From: Halorarum halophilum
Lineage (GTDB): Archaea; Halobacteriota; Halobacteria; Halobacteriales; Haloferacaceae
DNA: 64,000 nt
NCBI RefSeq assembly: GCF_013401515.1
Contig: NZ_CP058529.1
Coordinates: 1,922,001 to 1,986,000, forward strand
Reading direction: 5' to 3'
This document shows, in pieces, positions 16,816 through 25,629 of the stretch (position 1 is its first letter; every line of letters starts with the position of its first letter). Made by a program: the position numbers and the translations under genes. Below the pieces are notes generated by a model that did not search any database, was not told the origin of the DNA, and saw only the letters and a list, made by a program, of their open reading frames with translations.

Positions 16816-17577
16816 ATGAGCGACGATCCGGTCGACGCCGACGGCAGGGGAAGGGACGGGAACGGCGACCAGACCGTCACCCCGGAGCCGGACCTGTACG
16901 ACGACCTCTCTGGCCAGGTGGCGTTCGTGACCGGCGCGAACCGCGGCATCGGGCTGGAGATCGCCCGGAACCTCGACGACCTGGGCGCCACCGTGTACGC
17001 CGGGGTCAGGAGCGTCACCTACGACCTCCCGGACGGCCTCCGGAAGGTGACGCTCGACGTGACACAGGAGGGCGACGTCCAGTCGGCGCTGAACCGCATC
17101 GGCGACGACGCCGGTCGCCTCGATATCCTCGTGAACAACGCAGCCGTGTCCGGGTCGGGTAAGCAGCTCCACGAGACCCGGACGGCCGACTTCGACCACT
17201 CGCTCTCGGTGAACCTCCGGGGGCCGACGCTGCTCTGCAAGTACGCGCTCCCGCCCCTGCTCAGGCAGGAGTCGCCCCGCATCGTGAACCTCTCGTCCGG
17301 AATGGGCGCGCTCGGCGAGGAGCAGTCCGGGGGGTCGCCGGACTACCGGATCACCAAGACCGGACTGAACGGCCTGACGCGCTACCTGGACGGTGAGTAC
17401 GGCGACGAGGGCCTCGTCGCCAACTCGGTGTGTCCGGGCTGGGTCAGCACCGAGATGGGCGGCGAGGAGGCGCCCAGGAGCCCGGAGGAGGGAGCGGAGA
17501 CGCCGACCTGGCTCGCTCGGTTCGAGTCCGGTCCGAGCGGGCTGTTCTGGCGCGACAGGTCGGTCATCGACTGGTAG
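16816..17577 (+). CDS. Short-chain dehydrogenase/reductase
   Basis: 253 residues. An acidic arm (about 1-30) precedes a Rossmann fold: T-G-A-N-R-G-I-G cofactor loop at about residue 38, N-N-A-A at about 108, and catalytic Ser...Tyr-x-x-x-Lys in L-S-S-G-M-G and Y-R-I-T-K. The spacing resembles carbonyl-reductase-like classical SDRs. It would oxidise or reduce an alcohol/ketone with NAD(P)H; the substrate is not predictable. Confidence 0.9.
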   Translation: MSDDPVDADGRGRDGNGDQTVTPEPDLYDDLSGQVAFVTGANRGIGLEIARNLDDLGATVYAGVRSVTYDLPDGLRKVTLDVTQEGDVQSALNRIGDDAGRLDILVNNAAVSGSGKQLHETRTADFDHSLSVNLRGPTLLCKYALPPLLRQESPRIVNLSSGMGALGEEQSGGSPDYRITKTGLNGLTRYLDGEYGDEGLVANSVCPGWVSTEMGGEEAPRSPEEGAETPTWLARFESGPSGLFWRDRSVIDW

Positions 17578-17955
17578 TCCGTCGACTTAGTGTCCGGTCT
17601 GTCGCCGTTTTCCGATCGATCGTCGTTTCCGCGAACACGGTGACCGTGACCTCGGAAGCCCCCGCGCTCTCGACTCCCGGGGCTCGCTGCGCGCGTTCGC
17701 TCGGCCTCCGGCCTCGCTCACGTACTTACGTCGCCCGGGTTCGCCGAGAGCGCGGCCCCTTCCATTCCCACCCTGCCAGGTCACCGGACAGGTGTCGTTC
17801 ACCGGACACCCGTCGGTAAAGCGTTCGGGTGTCGGTCATCGCATCTCACCTGAAAGCCGGCGTACGTCGAACCGGCCCCCTGGCTGACGTCGCTCGGCCC
17901 GATTCTAACTCTCCGGAATCCCAGCGTTTAGCCCTCGAGAAACCGACGAACACCC
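17578..17955. other. Intergenic region with element copy B
   Basis: No gene is seen in these 378 bases. Copy B of the repeat occupies 17654-17772, followed by GGTGTC...GACACC (about 17790-17808). A TTTA-containing box at about 17929-17933 lies 25 bases before the aminotransferase ATG and fits a leaderless promoter. Confidence 0.6.
17654..17772 (-). repeat. Copy B of the GGGACTGAAAGGGG element
   Basis: Read on the minus strand it begins GGTGGGAATGGAAGGGGCC and ends CGCGGGGGCTTCC. GGAAG (17759-17763) pairs with CTTCC (17654-17658), GGG faces GGG, and CCGCGCTCTCG pairs perfectly with CGAGAGCGCGG over 11 bases (17745-17755 with 17662-17672). Both the outer and inner stems differ from copy D but keep complementarity. 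Confidence 0.75.
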
Positions 17956-19026
17956 ATGCAGATCGCGCCCTTCGAACTCGAACGCTGGTTCGCCGAGTAC
18001 GAGCACGAGGCGGACATCATGCTCGCCGAGTCCGGCATCAGATCCCTGGAGGCGAGTCGCTTCGACCTCGACGTCGGCGACCTCGGCTACGTCATTCCGA
18101 CCAACGGCGACCCCGAGTTCCGCGCCGAGGTCGGCGAGCGCTACGACCGGGGCACCGACGAGGTGCTGTTCACGTGCGGCACCCAGGAGGCGAACTTCCT
18201 CGCCTTCCTGGCCCTGCTCGACTCCGAGCACGGCGGCGAGGCCGTCGTCGTCACGCCGACCTACCAGGCGCTCGAGGGCGTCCCGGAAGCGTTCGGTGAG
18301 GTGACCCGCGTCGGCCTCGAACCCCCCGAGTGGGAACTCCACGTGGACGCCGTCGCGGACGCGGTCACCGACGACACCGCCGTCGTGGTGCTCGCCAACC
18401 CGAACAACCCCACCGGACGCTACCACTCGGAGGAGACCGTCCGGGAGCTGTACGACGTCGCCGCCGAGCACGACGCCTACCTCCTCTGTGACGAGGTGTA
18501 CCGCCTGCTCGTCGAGGAGCCCATCCCGCCGGTCGCCTCCTTCGGAGAGTACGGCCTCTCGACGGCGAGCCTCACGAAAGCGTACGGGCTCGCCGGCACC
18601 CGGTTCGGCTGGCTCGTCGGCGACGAGGCGGTGGTCGAGGCGGCCTGGGAGTGGAAGGACTACACGACCATCTCGCCGTCGCCCTTCGGCCAACACGTCG
18701 CCCGCCAGGCGCTCGGCGAGAGGGAGGACGACATCCTGCGGGAGAACCGGGCGCTCGCCCGGAAACACCACGACATCGTCGCCGACTGGCTCGACGAGCA
18801 CGGCCTCGACTGGTACGACCCAGTCGGCGTCAACGGGTTCGTGACGGTACCCGACGGGTACGACGGGTCCCGGGAGTTCTGCCGGACGGTGGTGGAGGAG
18901 GCGTCCGTCGTACTCGCGCCTGGGGACGTGTTCGGCCACGACGACTACTTCCGCATCGGCTTCGGCCTCCCGACCGACGAGCTGGAGGACGGACTCGAGC
19001 GCGTCGGGCACGTTATCGCAGACTGA
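17956..19026 (+). CDS. PLP-dependent aminotransferase, class I/II
   Basis: 356 residues, fold type I. The cofactor lysine is in [12 protein letters not shown] (about residue 210). N-P-N-N-P-T-G (about 155) and C-D-E-V-Y (about 178) contact PLP, and F-R-I-G-F near the C-terminus binds the substrate carboxylate. It would transfer amino groups between an amino acid and a 2-oxo acid; the substrate cannot be read. It is shorter than aspartate aminotransferase and resembles the small archaeal aminotransferases used for diverse substrates. Confidence 0.9.
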   Translation: MQIAPFELERWFAEYEHEADIMLAESGIRSLEASRFDLDVGDLGYVIPTNGDPEFRAEVGERYDRGTDEVLFTCGTQEANFLAFLALLDSEHGGEAVVVTPTYQALEGVPEAFGEVTRVGLEPPEWELHVDAVADAVTDDTAVVVLANPNNPTGRYHSEETVRELYDVAAEHDAYLLCDEVYRLLVEEPIPPVASFGEYGLSTASLTKAYGLAGTRFGWLVGDEAVVEAAWEWKDYTTISPSPFGQHVARQALGEREDDILRENRALARKHHDIVADWLDEHGLDWYDPVGVNGFVTVPDGYDGSREFCRTVVEEASVVLAPGDVFGHDDYFRIGFGLPTDELEDGLERVGHVIAD

Positions 19027-19076
19027 GGCCCCCGGAGTGCCAGATTCGGTGGATTCGCCGGCGCGCTATCAAACCG

Positions 19077-19082
19077 TTTATA
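19077..19082 (+). promoter_or_regulatory. TATA box of the eIF-5A gene
   Basis: TTTATA, centred 27 bases before the ATG at 19107, preceded by AAACCG as a possible BRE. The spacing predicts a leaderless transcript. Confidence 0.7.
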
Positions 19083-19106
19083 CCGCCCGACCGGGAAGTC
19101 CGGTGC

Positions 19107-19484
19107 ATGCCGAGAGAGCAGAAGCAGGTCCGGGAACTCCAGGAGGGGAGCTACGTCATGATGGACGATGCCCCCTGCAAGATCAACCACTACAGCACGG
19201 CGAAGCCGGGCAAACACGGCAGCGCCAAGGCCCGCGTGGAGGGCAAGGGCGTCTTCGACGACCGGAAGCGCAGCCTGAGCCAGCCGGTCGACGCGAAGGT
19301 CTGGGTCCCCATCATCGAGCGGAAGGGCGGTCAGGTCGTCTCCGTCTCGGGCAACGACGCCCAGATCATGGACCTCGACACCTACGAGACGTTCACGATG
19401 CGCGTCCCGGAGGACGAGGACTTCCAGCCGGACCAGAACATCGAGTACCTCGAGTACGAGGGCCAGCGGAAGGTCGTCGGGTAG
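19107..19484 (+). CDS. eif5A: Translation initiation factor 5A
   Basis: 125 residues, the archaeal EF-P homologue that helps ribosomes through difficult peptide bonds. The hypusine site is the Lys in [10 protein letters not shown] (Lys36). An N-terminal SH3-like domain (to about 70) and C-terminal OB fold are of standard length. It lies five bases before a ureohydrolase gene and about 2 kb before deoxyhypusine synthase, so the substrate and modifying enzyme are encoded together. Confidence 0.97.
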   Translation: MPREQKQVRELQEGSYVMMDDAPCKINHYSTAKPGKHGSAKARVEGKGVFDDRKRSLSQPVDAKVWVPIIERKGGQVVSVSGNDAQIMDLDTYETFTMRVPEDEDFQPDQNIEYLEYEGQRKVVG

Positions 19485-19488
19485 TGCC

Positions 19489-20391
19489 ATGACGGCCCCG
19501 TTCCCGGGCGCGCGGGCGGCCGGCGACGGGACCCACTCGGCGACCGCCGACGCCGACCGCACCGACGCCGAGCACGCCGACGCGAACTACCACCTCGTCG
19601 GCGCGCCGCTCGACGCGACGACCACCTTCCAGCCGGGGACGCGGTTCGGTCCGGATCGCGTCCGCCGGTTCGCGGGGACGTTCGACGACTACGACCGCCG
19701 CACCGACTCGTCCTTCTCCGAGGCGGCGGTCCTCGACGGCGGGAACGTCCGCGCCTGGAACGACGTCCCGGCGTACCTCGACCACCTGACCGCCGAACTC
19801 CGCGCAGCCGTCATCGACGAGGCCGTCCCGCTCACCATCGGCGGCGAGCACACCGTCACCCGGGCCGGCGTCCGCGCGACCGAACCGGACGTCCTCGTCG
19901 TCCTTGACGCACACCTCGACCTCCGCGACGAGTACGACGGCAACCCGCTGAGCCACGCCTGCGTCGTTCGCCGCTGTCTCGACGGCCTCGGTGGTTCCGA
20001 CCACCCGACCGTCGACGAGGTCGTGGTCGTCGGCGCCCGAACCGGCTCACGCGAGGAGTGGGAACGATCCGAATCCGAGGACGTGACGGTCGTCCCGCCC
20101 GAGAACGCCGGCGAGTGGTCGGACCACGTGCCGGATCTCGACGGCCGCGACGTCTACCTCTCGGTCGATATCGACGGCGCGGACCCCGGGTTCGCGCCCG
20201 GCACCGGGACGATGGAGCCGTTCGGGCTCCACCCGCGCGAGATGCGGGACGTCGTTCGCGGCGTCGCGCCCCACTGCGTCGGCTTCGACGTCGTGGAGGT
20301 GAACGACCGGGACGACGGGCAGGCCGCGTCGCTGGCGGGGAAGCTACTCCTGGAGTTCGTCTTCGAACACGCCGCGTCGGGCCGGGACTGA
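19489..20391 (+). CDS. Agmatinase-family ureohydrolase
   Basis: 300 residues. A Mn-dependent arginase fold with G-G-E-H-T (about 118-122), D-A-H-L-D-L-R (about 139-145) and S-V-D-I-D-G-A-D-P (about 225-233). The usual first motif G-G-D-H is G-G-E-H here. It would release urea from agmatine to make putrescine. Its position five bases after eIF-5A suggests a role in hypusine synthesis: work on Haloferax proposes that an agmatine-derived group is placed on eIF-5A and a ureohydrolase of this type removes urea. That exact role here is inference from context. Confidence 0.9.
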   Translation: MTAPFPGARAAGDGTHSATADADRTDAEHADANYHLVGAPLDATTTFQPGTRFGPDRVRRFAGTFDDYDRRTDSSFSEAAVLDGGNVRAWNDVPAYLDHLTAELRAAVIDEAVPLTIGGEHTVTRAGVRATEPDVLVVLDAHLDLRDEYDGNPLSHACVVRRCLDGLGGSDHPTVDEVVVVGARTGSREEWERSESEDVTVVPPENAGEWSDHVPDLDGRDVYLSVDIDGADPGFAPGTGTMEPFGLHPREMRDVVRGVAPHCVGFDVVEVNDRDDGQAASLAGKLLLEFVFEHAASGRD

Positions 20392-20409
20392 AGAACTCGC
20401 GGCGCGGCG

Positions 20410-20517
20410 TTACGACCGCACCCGACTGACGAGGCGTCGCGCCTTCCGCTTGATGCGCCGTTTCGTCCGTCGCGGGAGTCGACGCCACACGCGCGTGGCA
20501 CTGCGAAGTTTACCCAT
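20410..20517 (-). CDS. Very small basic protein
   Basis: 35 residues from the ATG at 20515-20517, running M-G-K-L-R-S-A-T-R-V-W-R-R and ending V-R-S. Nearly half of the residues are Arg or Lys, most unusual in a haloarchaeal proteome. A GAGGTGA ribosome-binding site stands seven bases before the ATG, the best evidence that it is translated. It is convergent with the ureohydrolase gene. A nucleic-acid- or ribosome-binding role is possible but unproven. Confidence 0.5.
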   Translation of the reverse strand: MGKLRSATRVWRRLPRRTKRRIKRKARRLVSRVRS

Positions 20518-20693
20518 GTAGAGTCACCTCGCGGCCGGAACTACTGGACCCAGGAGGAAAACGGCCACGGCCGCCCTCCCACTTCCGTGACGGAGGAGAG
20601 AGGAGGGGGAATCGCTGGGTCGGCTCGGGTCATCGTTCGGCGCGTCGACCCCCGGTCGTCGCCTACAAGCCCCCAGCGGACGCAGGGTCGAAC

Positions 20694-21461
20694 ATGGACC
20701 GTTCGGAGTTCGTCTCTCGACTCGACGAGGAACTTGACACCGACGCGTACGCCGACCTCGACGCCAGCCCGAACGGGCTCCAGGTCGGCAGCGCGGGCGG
20801 GGAGGTCGAACACGTCGCCTTCGCCGTCGACGCCGCGGTCGCGACCGCCGAAGCCGCGGTCAGGGCCGGCGCCGACGCGCTCGTGGTCCACCACGGGATC
20901 GTCTGGGGCGGGCTCGACCGCGTGACCGGACGAGCACACGACCGCGTCGCACCGTTGATCCGCGAGGACGTCGCGCTGTACGTCTCGCACCTCCCGCTGG
21001 ACGGCCACCAGGAGCTCGGGAACGCCGCGGGGGTCGCGGACCTGCTCGGGCTGGACGACCGCGAGCCGTTCGGCGAACTCGGGCCGGAGTACATCGGCCA
21101 GCGCGGGATGCTCGCCGAACCAGCCACGACCGGGGAGCTCGCGGCGACGCTCGATTCGGATCTGCACCACGACGGCGAGGGGGTACAGGTGCTTGACTTC
21201 GGCCCGGACGAGATCGAGGACGTGGCGGTCGTCACGGGCAGCGGGAGCGACTGGCTGGACGAGGCGGTCGAGGTCGGCGCCGACGCCCTCGTCACCGGCG
21301 AGGGGAAGGGGAAGGCGTACCACGAGGCGCGCGAGGCGGGGATCACGGTGCTGCTCGCGGGCCACTACGCCACCGAAACGTTCGGCGTCCGGGCCCTCCA
21401 GGAGCTCGTCGAGGGGTGGGGGCTGGAGACGGCGTACCTGGACCACCCGACGGGGTTGTAG
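20694..21461 (+). CDS. Nif3-like dinuclear metal centre protein
   Basis: 255 residues of the Nif3/YbgI family. V-V-H-H-G-I-V-W-G (about residue 62-70) and the C-terminal L-L-A-G-H-Y-A-T-E (about 220-228) supply the histidines and glutamate that bind two metals; Y-V-S-H-L-P-L-D lies between. Homologues form toroidal hexamers with uncertain hydrolase activity. Related proteins are annotated as GTP cyclohydrolase I type 2 homologues, but that activity is not established here. Confidence 0.9.
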   Translation: MDRSEFVSRLDEELDTDAYADLDASPNGLQVGSAGGEVEHVAFAVDAAVATAEAAVRAGADALVVHHGIVWGGLDRVTGRAHDRVAPLIREDVALYVSHLPLDGHQELGNAAGVADLLGLDDREPFGELGPEYIGQRGMLAEPATTGELAATLDSDLHHDGEGVQVLDFGPDEIEDVAVVTGSGSDWLDEAVEVGADALVTGEGKGKAYHEAREAGITVLLAGHYATETFGVRALQELVEGWGLETAYLDHPTGL

Positions 21462-21543
21462 CGGGCGGGCGGAGTGCCGAACCGGGAACACTCCCCGCCG
21501 GCGAACCACGCCCTTCTAAGCGCCACGCGCCGCACGTCCGGGT

Positions 21544-22608
21544 ATGACCGACCACGACGGCGGGGACGGCGACGGTCACGGCGACAGCGGCGACCACGCC
21601 GAACGGCATTCCGGCCGCGAGGCGTTCTCGCACGACCCGCTCGGACACGCGCGGGTCCGCGGCGGCATGACCGTCGCGGAACTCGTCGAGCAGTACGGCC
21701 ACGCCGGCATCGGCGCCCAGTCCGTCCACGAGGCCGCCGACGTGCTCGCGGAGATGATGGGCAGCGAGGACTGCACGCTGTTCCTCTCGCTCGCGGGCGC
21801 GATGGTGCCGACCGGGATGCGCCGGGTCGTCGCCGACCTGATCCGCGACGGCTACGTCGACGCGCTGGTGACGACGGGGGCGAACCTGACCCACGACGCC
21901 ATCGAGGCCATCGGCGGCAAGCACCACCACGGCGAGACCCACCAAGAGGGGAAGTCGCTCCGCGAGCACGACGAGCAGCTGCGCGACGAGGAGGTCGACC
22001 GCATCTACAACGTCTACCTCCCGCAGGAGCACTTCGCCCACTTCGAGTCGCACCTCCGCGCGGAGGTGTTCCAGCCGCTCGCGGAGCGCGACGGTGCCGT
22101 GAGCATCGCGGACCTCTGTGCCGAACTGGGGCGGGCGAACGCCGCGGTGAACGAACGCGACGACGTCGAGGAGGACCCCGGCGTCGCGGCCGCGGCCTAC
22201 GAGCACGACGTGCCGATCTACTGCCCGGCCGTCCAGGACTCCGTGCTCGGGCTGCAGGCCTGGATGTACTCGCAGACGTCGGGCCTGACGCTCGACGCGC
22301 TCGCGGACATGACGCCGCTCACCGACCTCGCGTTCGAGGCGGAGGAGGCGGGCTGCCTGCTCGTCGGCGGCGGCGTCCCGAAGAACTTCACGCTCCAGAC
22401 GATGCTCGTCACGCCGCGCGCGTACGACTACGCCGTCCAGATCACGATGGACTCCGAGGCGACCGGCGGGCTCTCGGGCGCGACGCTCGAGGAGGCGCGA
22501 TCGTGGGGCAAGCTCGAGAAGGACGCCAGGAACGCCTCCGTCTACGGCGACGCGACGGTGTTCCTCCCGCTGTTGCTCGCGGCCGCCCGCGAACGCGTCG
22601 AGGTGTAG
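21544..22608 (+). CDS. dys: Deoxyhypusine synthase
   Basis: 354 residues. It modifies the eIF-5A lysine with a polyamine-derived aminobutyl (or, in haloarchaea, probably agmatine-derived) group using NAD. The catalytic lysine motif is S-W-G-K-L-E-K-D (Lys323). Other conserved parts are T-G-A-N-L-T-H-D (NAD site), P-I-Y-C-P-A-V-Q-D-S, and L-V-G-G-G-V-P-K-N. The N-terminal 30 residues are His/Asp/Gly-rich. A CTAAGC box 28 bases upstream fits a leaderless promoter. It belongs functionally with eIF-5A and the ureohydrolase. Confidence 0.95.
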   Translation: MTDHDGGDGDGHGDSGDHAERHSGREAFSHDPLGHARVRGGMTVAELVEQYGHAGIGAQSVHEAADVLAEMMGSEDCTLFLSLAGAMVPTGMRRVVADLIRDGYVDALVTTGANLTHDAIEAIGGKHHHGETHQEGKSLREHDEQLRDEEVDRIYNVYLPQEHFAHFESHLRAEVFQPLAERDGAVSIADLCAELGRANAAVNERDDVEEDPGVAAAAYEHDVPIYCPAVQDSVLGLQAWMYSQTSGLTLDALADMTPLTDLAFEAEEAGCLLVGGGVPKNFTLQTMLVTPRAYDYAVQITMDSEATGGLSGATLEEARSWGKLEKDARNASVYGDATVFLPLLLAAARERVEV

Positions 22609-22924
22609 CGGAGCGGTCGAGGTAGGGCCGGCTTTCGCCCGGCGACCGGCGGGTACGGCTACCGTTCGCGGACAGTTCGATGGCTCACCTGACACCGCGG
22701 CAGCGCCGCCGCTCGGCGGGATCGCACCTCCGAATCGCGCTGGAAAAACGGAACGGAGCCGTGGCTTACCCGGCGACGCAGTCCGCTTTGTGACGGCGGT
22801 GGTCGGGGTACGATCCGTCCGTTGACCTGAACACTCGTGAACCGTCGCCGCCGTTTATGCTCCTCTCGCCACCTCACACTACCGCCTGGGTCGCCCCGCA
22901 CGCGGCGGCCAGGCGAGGCGAAGT
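22609..22924. other. Intergenic region before the Q-rich gene
   Basis: These 316 bases hold no reading frame I believe. GTTTATG at about 22852-22858, some 70 bases before the Q-rich ATG, is the best promoter candidate and implies a leader of about 40 bases. A GGCCGG...CCGGCG stem follows the dys gene and may end its transcript. Confidence 0.45.
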
Positions 22925-23758
22925 ATGACCCAACAGTCACGACAACCCGGCCAGTCCGTCGAGGGAGCACAGCTACAACAGCCACAGCAGGGACGGCAGT
23001 CGGCAGGCCAGCAGTTCCAGCAGAGCCCGCAATCCCAGCAACAGCCCATCCAGCAGCCACAGCAACAGCCGATGCAACAGCAGCCGATGCAACAGCAGCC
23101 ACAGCAGTTCCAGTCGCCCCAACAGGTCCAGCAACCGCCCCTCGGTCAGCAGGGGCAGGTGCCACAGCAGGGTGGACAGATTCAGCAGCCACAGCAGCAA
23201 CCGCAGGGAGCCCAGCAGCCCCAGCAAATCGGACAACCCGGACAGCCCCAGCAAGCCCAGCAGCCGCAACAGCAGCGACAGGGACCACAGCAGCCCCCTC
23301 AGCAACTCCAGGGAGGACAGTTCGGTCAGCAGGCCCAGCAACCCCAGCAGCCGACGCAACAGCAGGCCCCACAGCAACCCCCTCACCAGTTCGGCCACCA
23401 GATCCCACAGCAGGGGATGGGACAGCAGCCCCCTCGAGCGTCCCAGCAGGGGATCGGTCAGCAGGTGCCCCAGTACGGGATGGGACAGCAAGGACAGCAG
23501 TCCGGCGGGGAGATGGCGTCCCAGCAGCTCGGCCGACAGCCCGGCCAGGGCGTGACGATTCCGGTCCAGCCCGCGAGCCAGCAGGGGCAGTCGTCCCAGC
23601 AGGCCCAGCCGCTCCAGAAGGAACAGCAGGCCCAGCAGCCGCTCGGCCAACGGGCCCAGCAGTCGAGTCTCGACCCAGTCGAGCAGTCGGCGGGCGCACT
23701 CGGCGAAGGGCAGACCCAGCAGCCCCCGATGCACACCCCAAAGCAGGGATACCAGTGA
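22925..23758 (+). CDS. Glutamine/proline-rich low-complexity protein
   Basis: 277 residues, of which 119 (43%) are glutamine; most of the rest are Pro, Gly, Ser, Ala and Met. Repeats are of the form Q-Q-P-Q-Q, G-Q-Q and G-M-G-Q-Q. Only about six acidic residues are present, the reverse of normal haloarchaeal composition. There is no signal peptide or membrane helix. It resembles prion-like disordered proteins, so self-assembly is inferred. It stands 10 bases before a small heat-shock protein gene whose N-terminal arm shares the Q/P-rich style, so the two very likely act together. No family recognised. Confidence 0.85.
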   Translation: MTQQSRQPGQSVEGAQLQQPQQGRQSAGQQFQQSPQSQQQPIQQPQQQPMQQQPMQQQPQQFQSPQQVQQPPLGQQGQVPQQGGQIQQPQQQPQGAQQPQQIGQPGQPQQAQQPQQQRQGPQQPPQQLQGGQFGQQAQQPQQPTQQQAPQQPPHQFGHQIPQQGMGQQPPRASQQGIGQQVPQYGMGQQGQQSGGEMASQQLGRQPGQGVTIPVQPASQQGQSSQQAQPLQKEQQAQQPLGQRAQQSSLDPVEQSAGALGEGQTQQPPMHTPKQGYQ

Positions 23759-23768
23759 CGACGGGCGA

Positions 23769-24482
23769 ATGAGCCAGCACGTCCAGTACGGGTACTACGA
23801 CCCGTACTCGCCCGGCGGGAGGACGGTCCAGGGGTCTCCACAGCTCGCACAGCAGCCGGGGATGGGTGGCGTACCGGTGGATCCGGGAGCCCGGGGCCAG
23901 GGCGACCAGGTCCAGCGGGCCCAGCACCAGCACCCGGCTCAGCAGGCCCAGCAGGTCCAGCCGCCGTACCAGTCGCAGGGACCCACGTCGCCCGGACCAC
24001 CAGAGCCCACGCCTCGGCCACCGGGACCGTCCCGGATGGACACGGCCGAGACGAGCGGCCCCGCGGCGTCCGGTGGGGTCGGACCACAGGGCGGCCCGAC
24101 CGCACCCCCGTCCGCGATGGGCGGACCGCAGCCCGCCCCGGTGGGCGGAGGGGGATCACCCGCGCCCGTCGCACAGCCGCTCGTCGACATCCTGGAGACG
24201 CCCGACGAGGTGGTCATCCTCGCGGACGTCCCGGGGTTCGAGGAGGAGGAGATCACCATCCAGGCCGACGAGAGCTCGCTCTCCCTCGTCGCCCATCGGT
24301 CCAACGACGCGGACGAGGAGTATCGCGTCGTCCATTCCGAGCGCCCGACGCGGCTCGAGCGCGTCGTCCAGCTGCCGCCGAACGGCGACATCGACGGCGC
24401 GAGCGCCACCCACGACAACGGCGTCTGTACCGTCACCATCCCGAAGGACGGCACGGACCGGCGTGAGATCGGCTTCCACTGA
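23769..24482 (+). CDS. Small heat-shock protein (Hsp20) with a long Q/P/G-rich arm
   Basis: 237 residues. The first 140 are Gln/Pro/Gly-rich and disordered (for example Q-A-Q-Q-V-Q-P-P-Y-Q). A compact alpha-crystallin domain follows at about 143-235: L-V-D-I-L-E-T-P-D-E-V-V-I-L-A-D-V-P-G-F, L-S-L-V-A-H-R, and the terminal A-T-H-D-N-G-V-C-T-V-T-I-P motif. It would hold unfolding proteins in an ATP-independent way. Typical archaeal Hsp20s have an arm of 30-50 residues, so the arm here is exceptional. Probably co-transcribed with the Q-rich gene. Confidence 0.93.
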   Translation: MSQHVQYGYYDPYSPGGRTVQGSPQLAQQPGMGGVPVDPGARGQGDQVQRAQHQHPAQQAQQVQPPYQSQGPTSPGPPEPTPRPPGPSRMDTAETSGPAASGGVGPQGGPTAPPSAMGGPQPAPVGGGGSPAPVAQPLVDILETPDEVVILADVPGFEEEEITIQADESSLSLVAHRSNDADEEYRVVHSERPTRLERVVQLPPNGDIDGASATHDNGVCTVTIPKDGTDRREIGFH

Positions 24483-24699
24483 ACAGGGATCGAGCAAGAC
24501 TCGAATCTCGATCGGACCGACCTCGCCGTCGAACCGGAAGCCGGGCGGGAATCCCACCGGTCGGGACCGCCGTCCGGGTATTTTTCCCGACGCTTCGCTG
24601 CGACCGACCAGAACGTTCTTGACCGAGAACCCGGTAGGACGCTCGTAATTCGGAGTAACGCCGACGTACCGCGGGGGAGGCGTCGGCGACACAGAACGC

Positions 24700-24918
24700 A
24701 TGAACGAACGAAACTACCGAGTCGTCTCCGAGGTCCGTTCGAACGGTGACCTCCTGGACGTCCCGTCGGACGCACACGACGTCACGATCGAACCGCTGGG
24801 CCAGCCGGGACTGGTCCGGGTCACCTACCTGTCTCCGGTCCGCGAGATCGAGTTCACCGACGGGGGCGAGGACGGGGGGACGGACGCGGACGACGACCGC
24901 CCGACGTACCTCGCCTGA
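24700..24918 (+). CDS. Small acidic protein of unknown function
   Basis: 72 residues. A beta-rich core (Y-R-V-V-S-E-V-R, V-T-I-E-P, V-R-V-T-Y-L) is followed by an acidic Gly/Asp tail. It is 217 bases after the Hsp20 gene on the same strand and may belong to the same group. Composition and codon use match real haloarchaeal genes. Function unknown. Confidence 0.6.
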   Translation: MNERNYRVVSEVRSNGDLLDVPSDAHDVTIEPLGQPGLVRVTYLSPVREIEFTDGGEDGGTDADDDRPTYLA

Positions 24919-24948
24919 CGCCCGGGTCCGCGTCCGAGCGTCGTCGAA

Positions 24949-25392
24949 TCAATTGCTCCTGCTGACGTTCCGCTCCGGCAGTGCCCCCGCGTCGTGGAAC
25001 GCGCCCGGGGTGGGGAACGCCACGGTGAGGTAGTCGTACCCGGTCTCCACCTCGACGGTCTCCTGGTGGCAGTTGCCGAAGACGAACGTGAGCGTCGCGG
25101 CCTCGTCGACGACCTCGTAGGCGTCGTAGCTGCCGTCGTCGGCGGCGAACTCGCTGAAGTAGGAGTCCGGGACGGCGTCGGCGACGGACGCGAGCGACCC
25201 GGCGACCCAGACGGTCACGTCGGTGTGGGCGGCGGGGTCGAACAGGCCGTCGTACAGCGCCGCGACGGTCTCCTCGGCGAGTTCGACCCGGAGGGTCGTC
25301 CCCGTCGCCCGGAGGTCGCGGTCCACGTCGGCGAAGATGGGCGCCGCTGGCCCCTCCTCGACGACCCGACGGGCGGCGACTGCGTGGTCCAC
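24949..25392 (-). CDS. Conserved haloarchaeal protein, unknown function
   Basis: 147 residues from the ATG at 25390-25392. A soluble alpha/beta protein with strands T-L-R-V-E-L-A, D-V-T-V-W-V-A-G, and a C-terminal V-E-V-E-T-G-Y-D-Y-L-T-V-A-F-P. It has the acidic composition of a haloarchaeal cytosolic protein. I know the pattern from haloarchaeal genomes but no function. It is convergent with the small acidic protein gene. Confidence 0.75.
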   Translation of the reverse strand: MDHAVAARRVVEEGPAAPIFADVDRDLRATGTTLRVELAEETVAALYDGLFDPAAHTDVTVWVAGSLASVADAVPDSYFSEFAADDGSYDAYEVVDEAATLTFVFGNCHQETVEVETGYDYLTVAFPTPGAFHDAGALPERNVSRSN

Positions 25393-25629
25393 GTTCGGTA
25401 GGGTTCGCCTGTCGACCTAACGGTTTCCGTTGAGACCGGCGACGAGGAACCGTTTTTGGCGGGGTCCCCGTAGGGGGAGGTGGCCGATGACGAGGCGACC
25501 GCTCAGAGCCGGGGTGGCTCCCGCGCCGTGACGAGCCCTATGAGTGCCGAGGCCGACTTTCTACCTCTATCCGTGGTCCGTCCCCAGTCGGGAGCCTACG
25601 TGAATTCCGTCCGTACTCGACGCGGCCAG

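Noticed and set aside
22925-23758. CRISPR-like or satellite repeat array
   Set aside because: The repetition comes from CAG/CAA glutamine codons in an open frame, not from spaced direct repeats.
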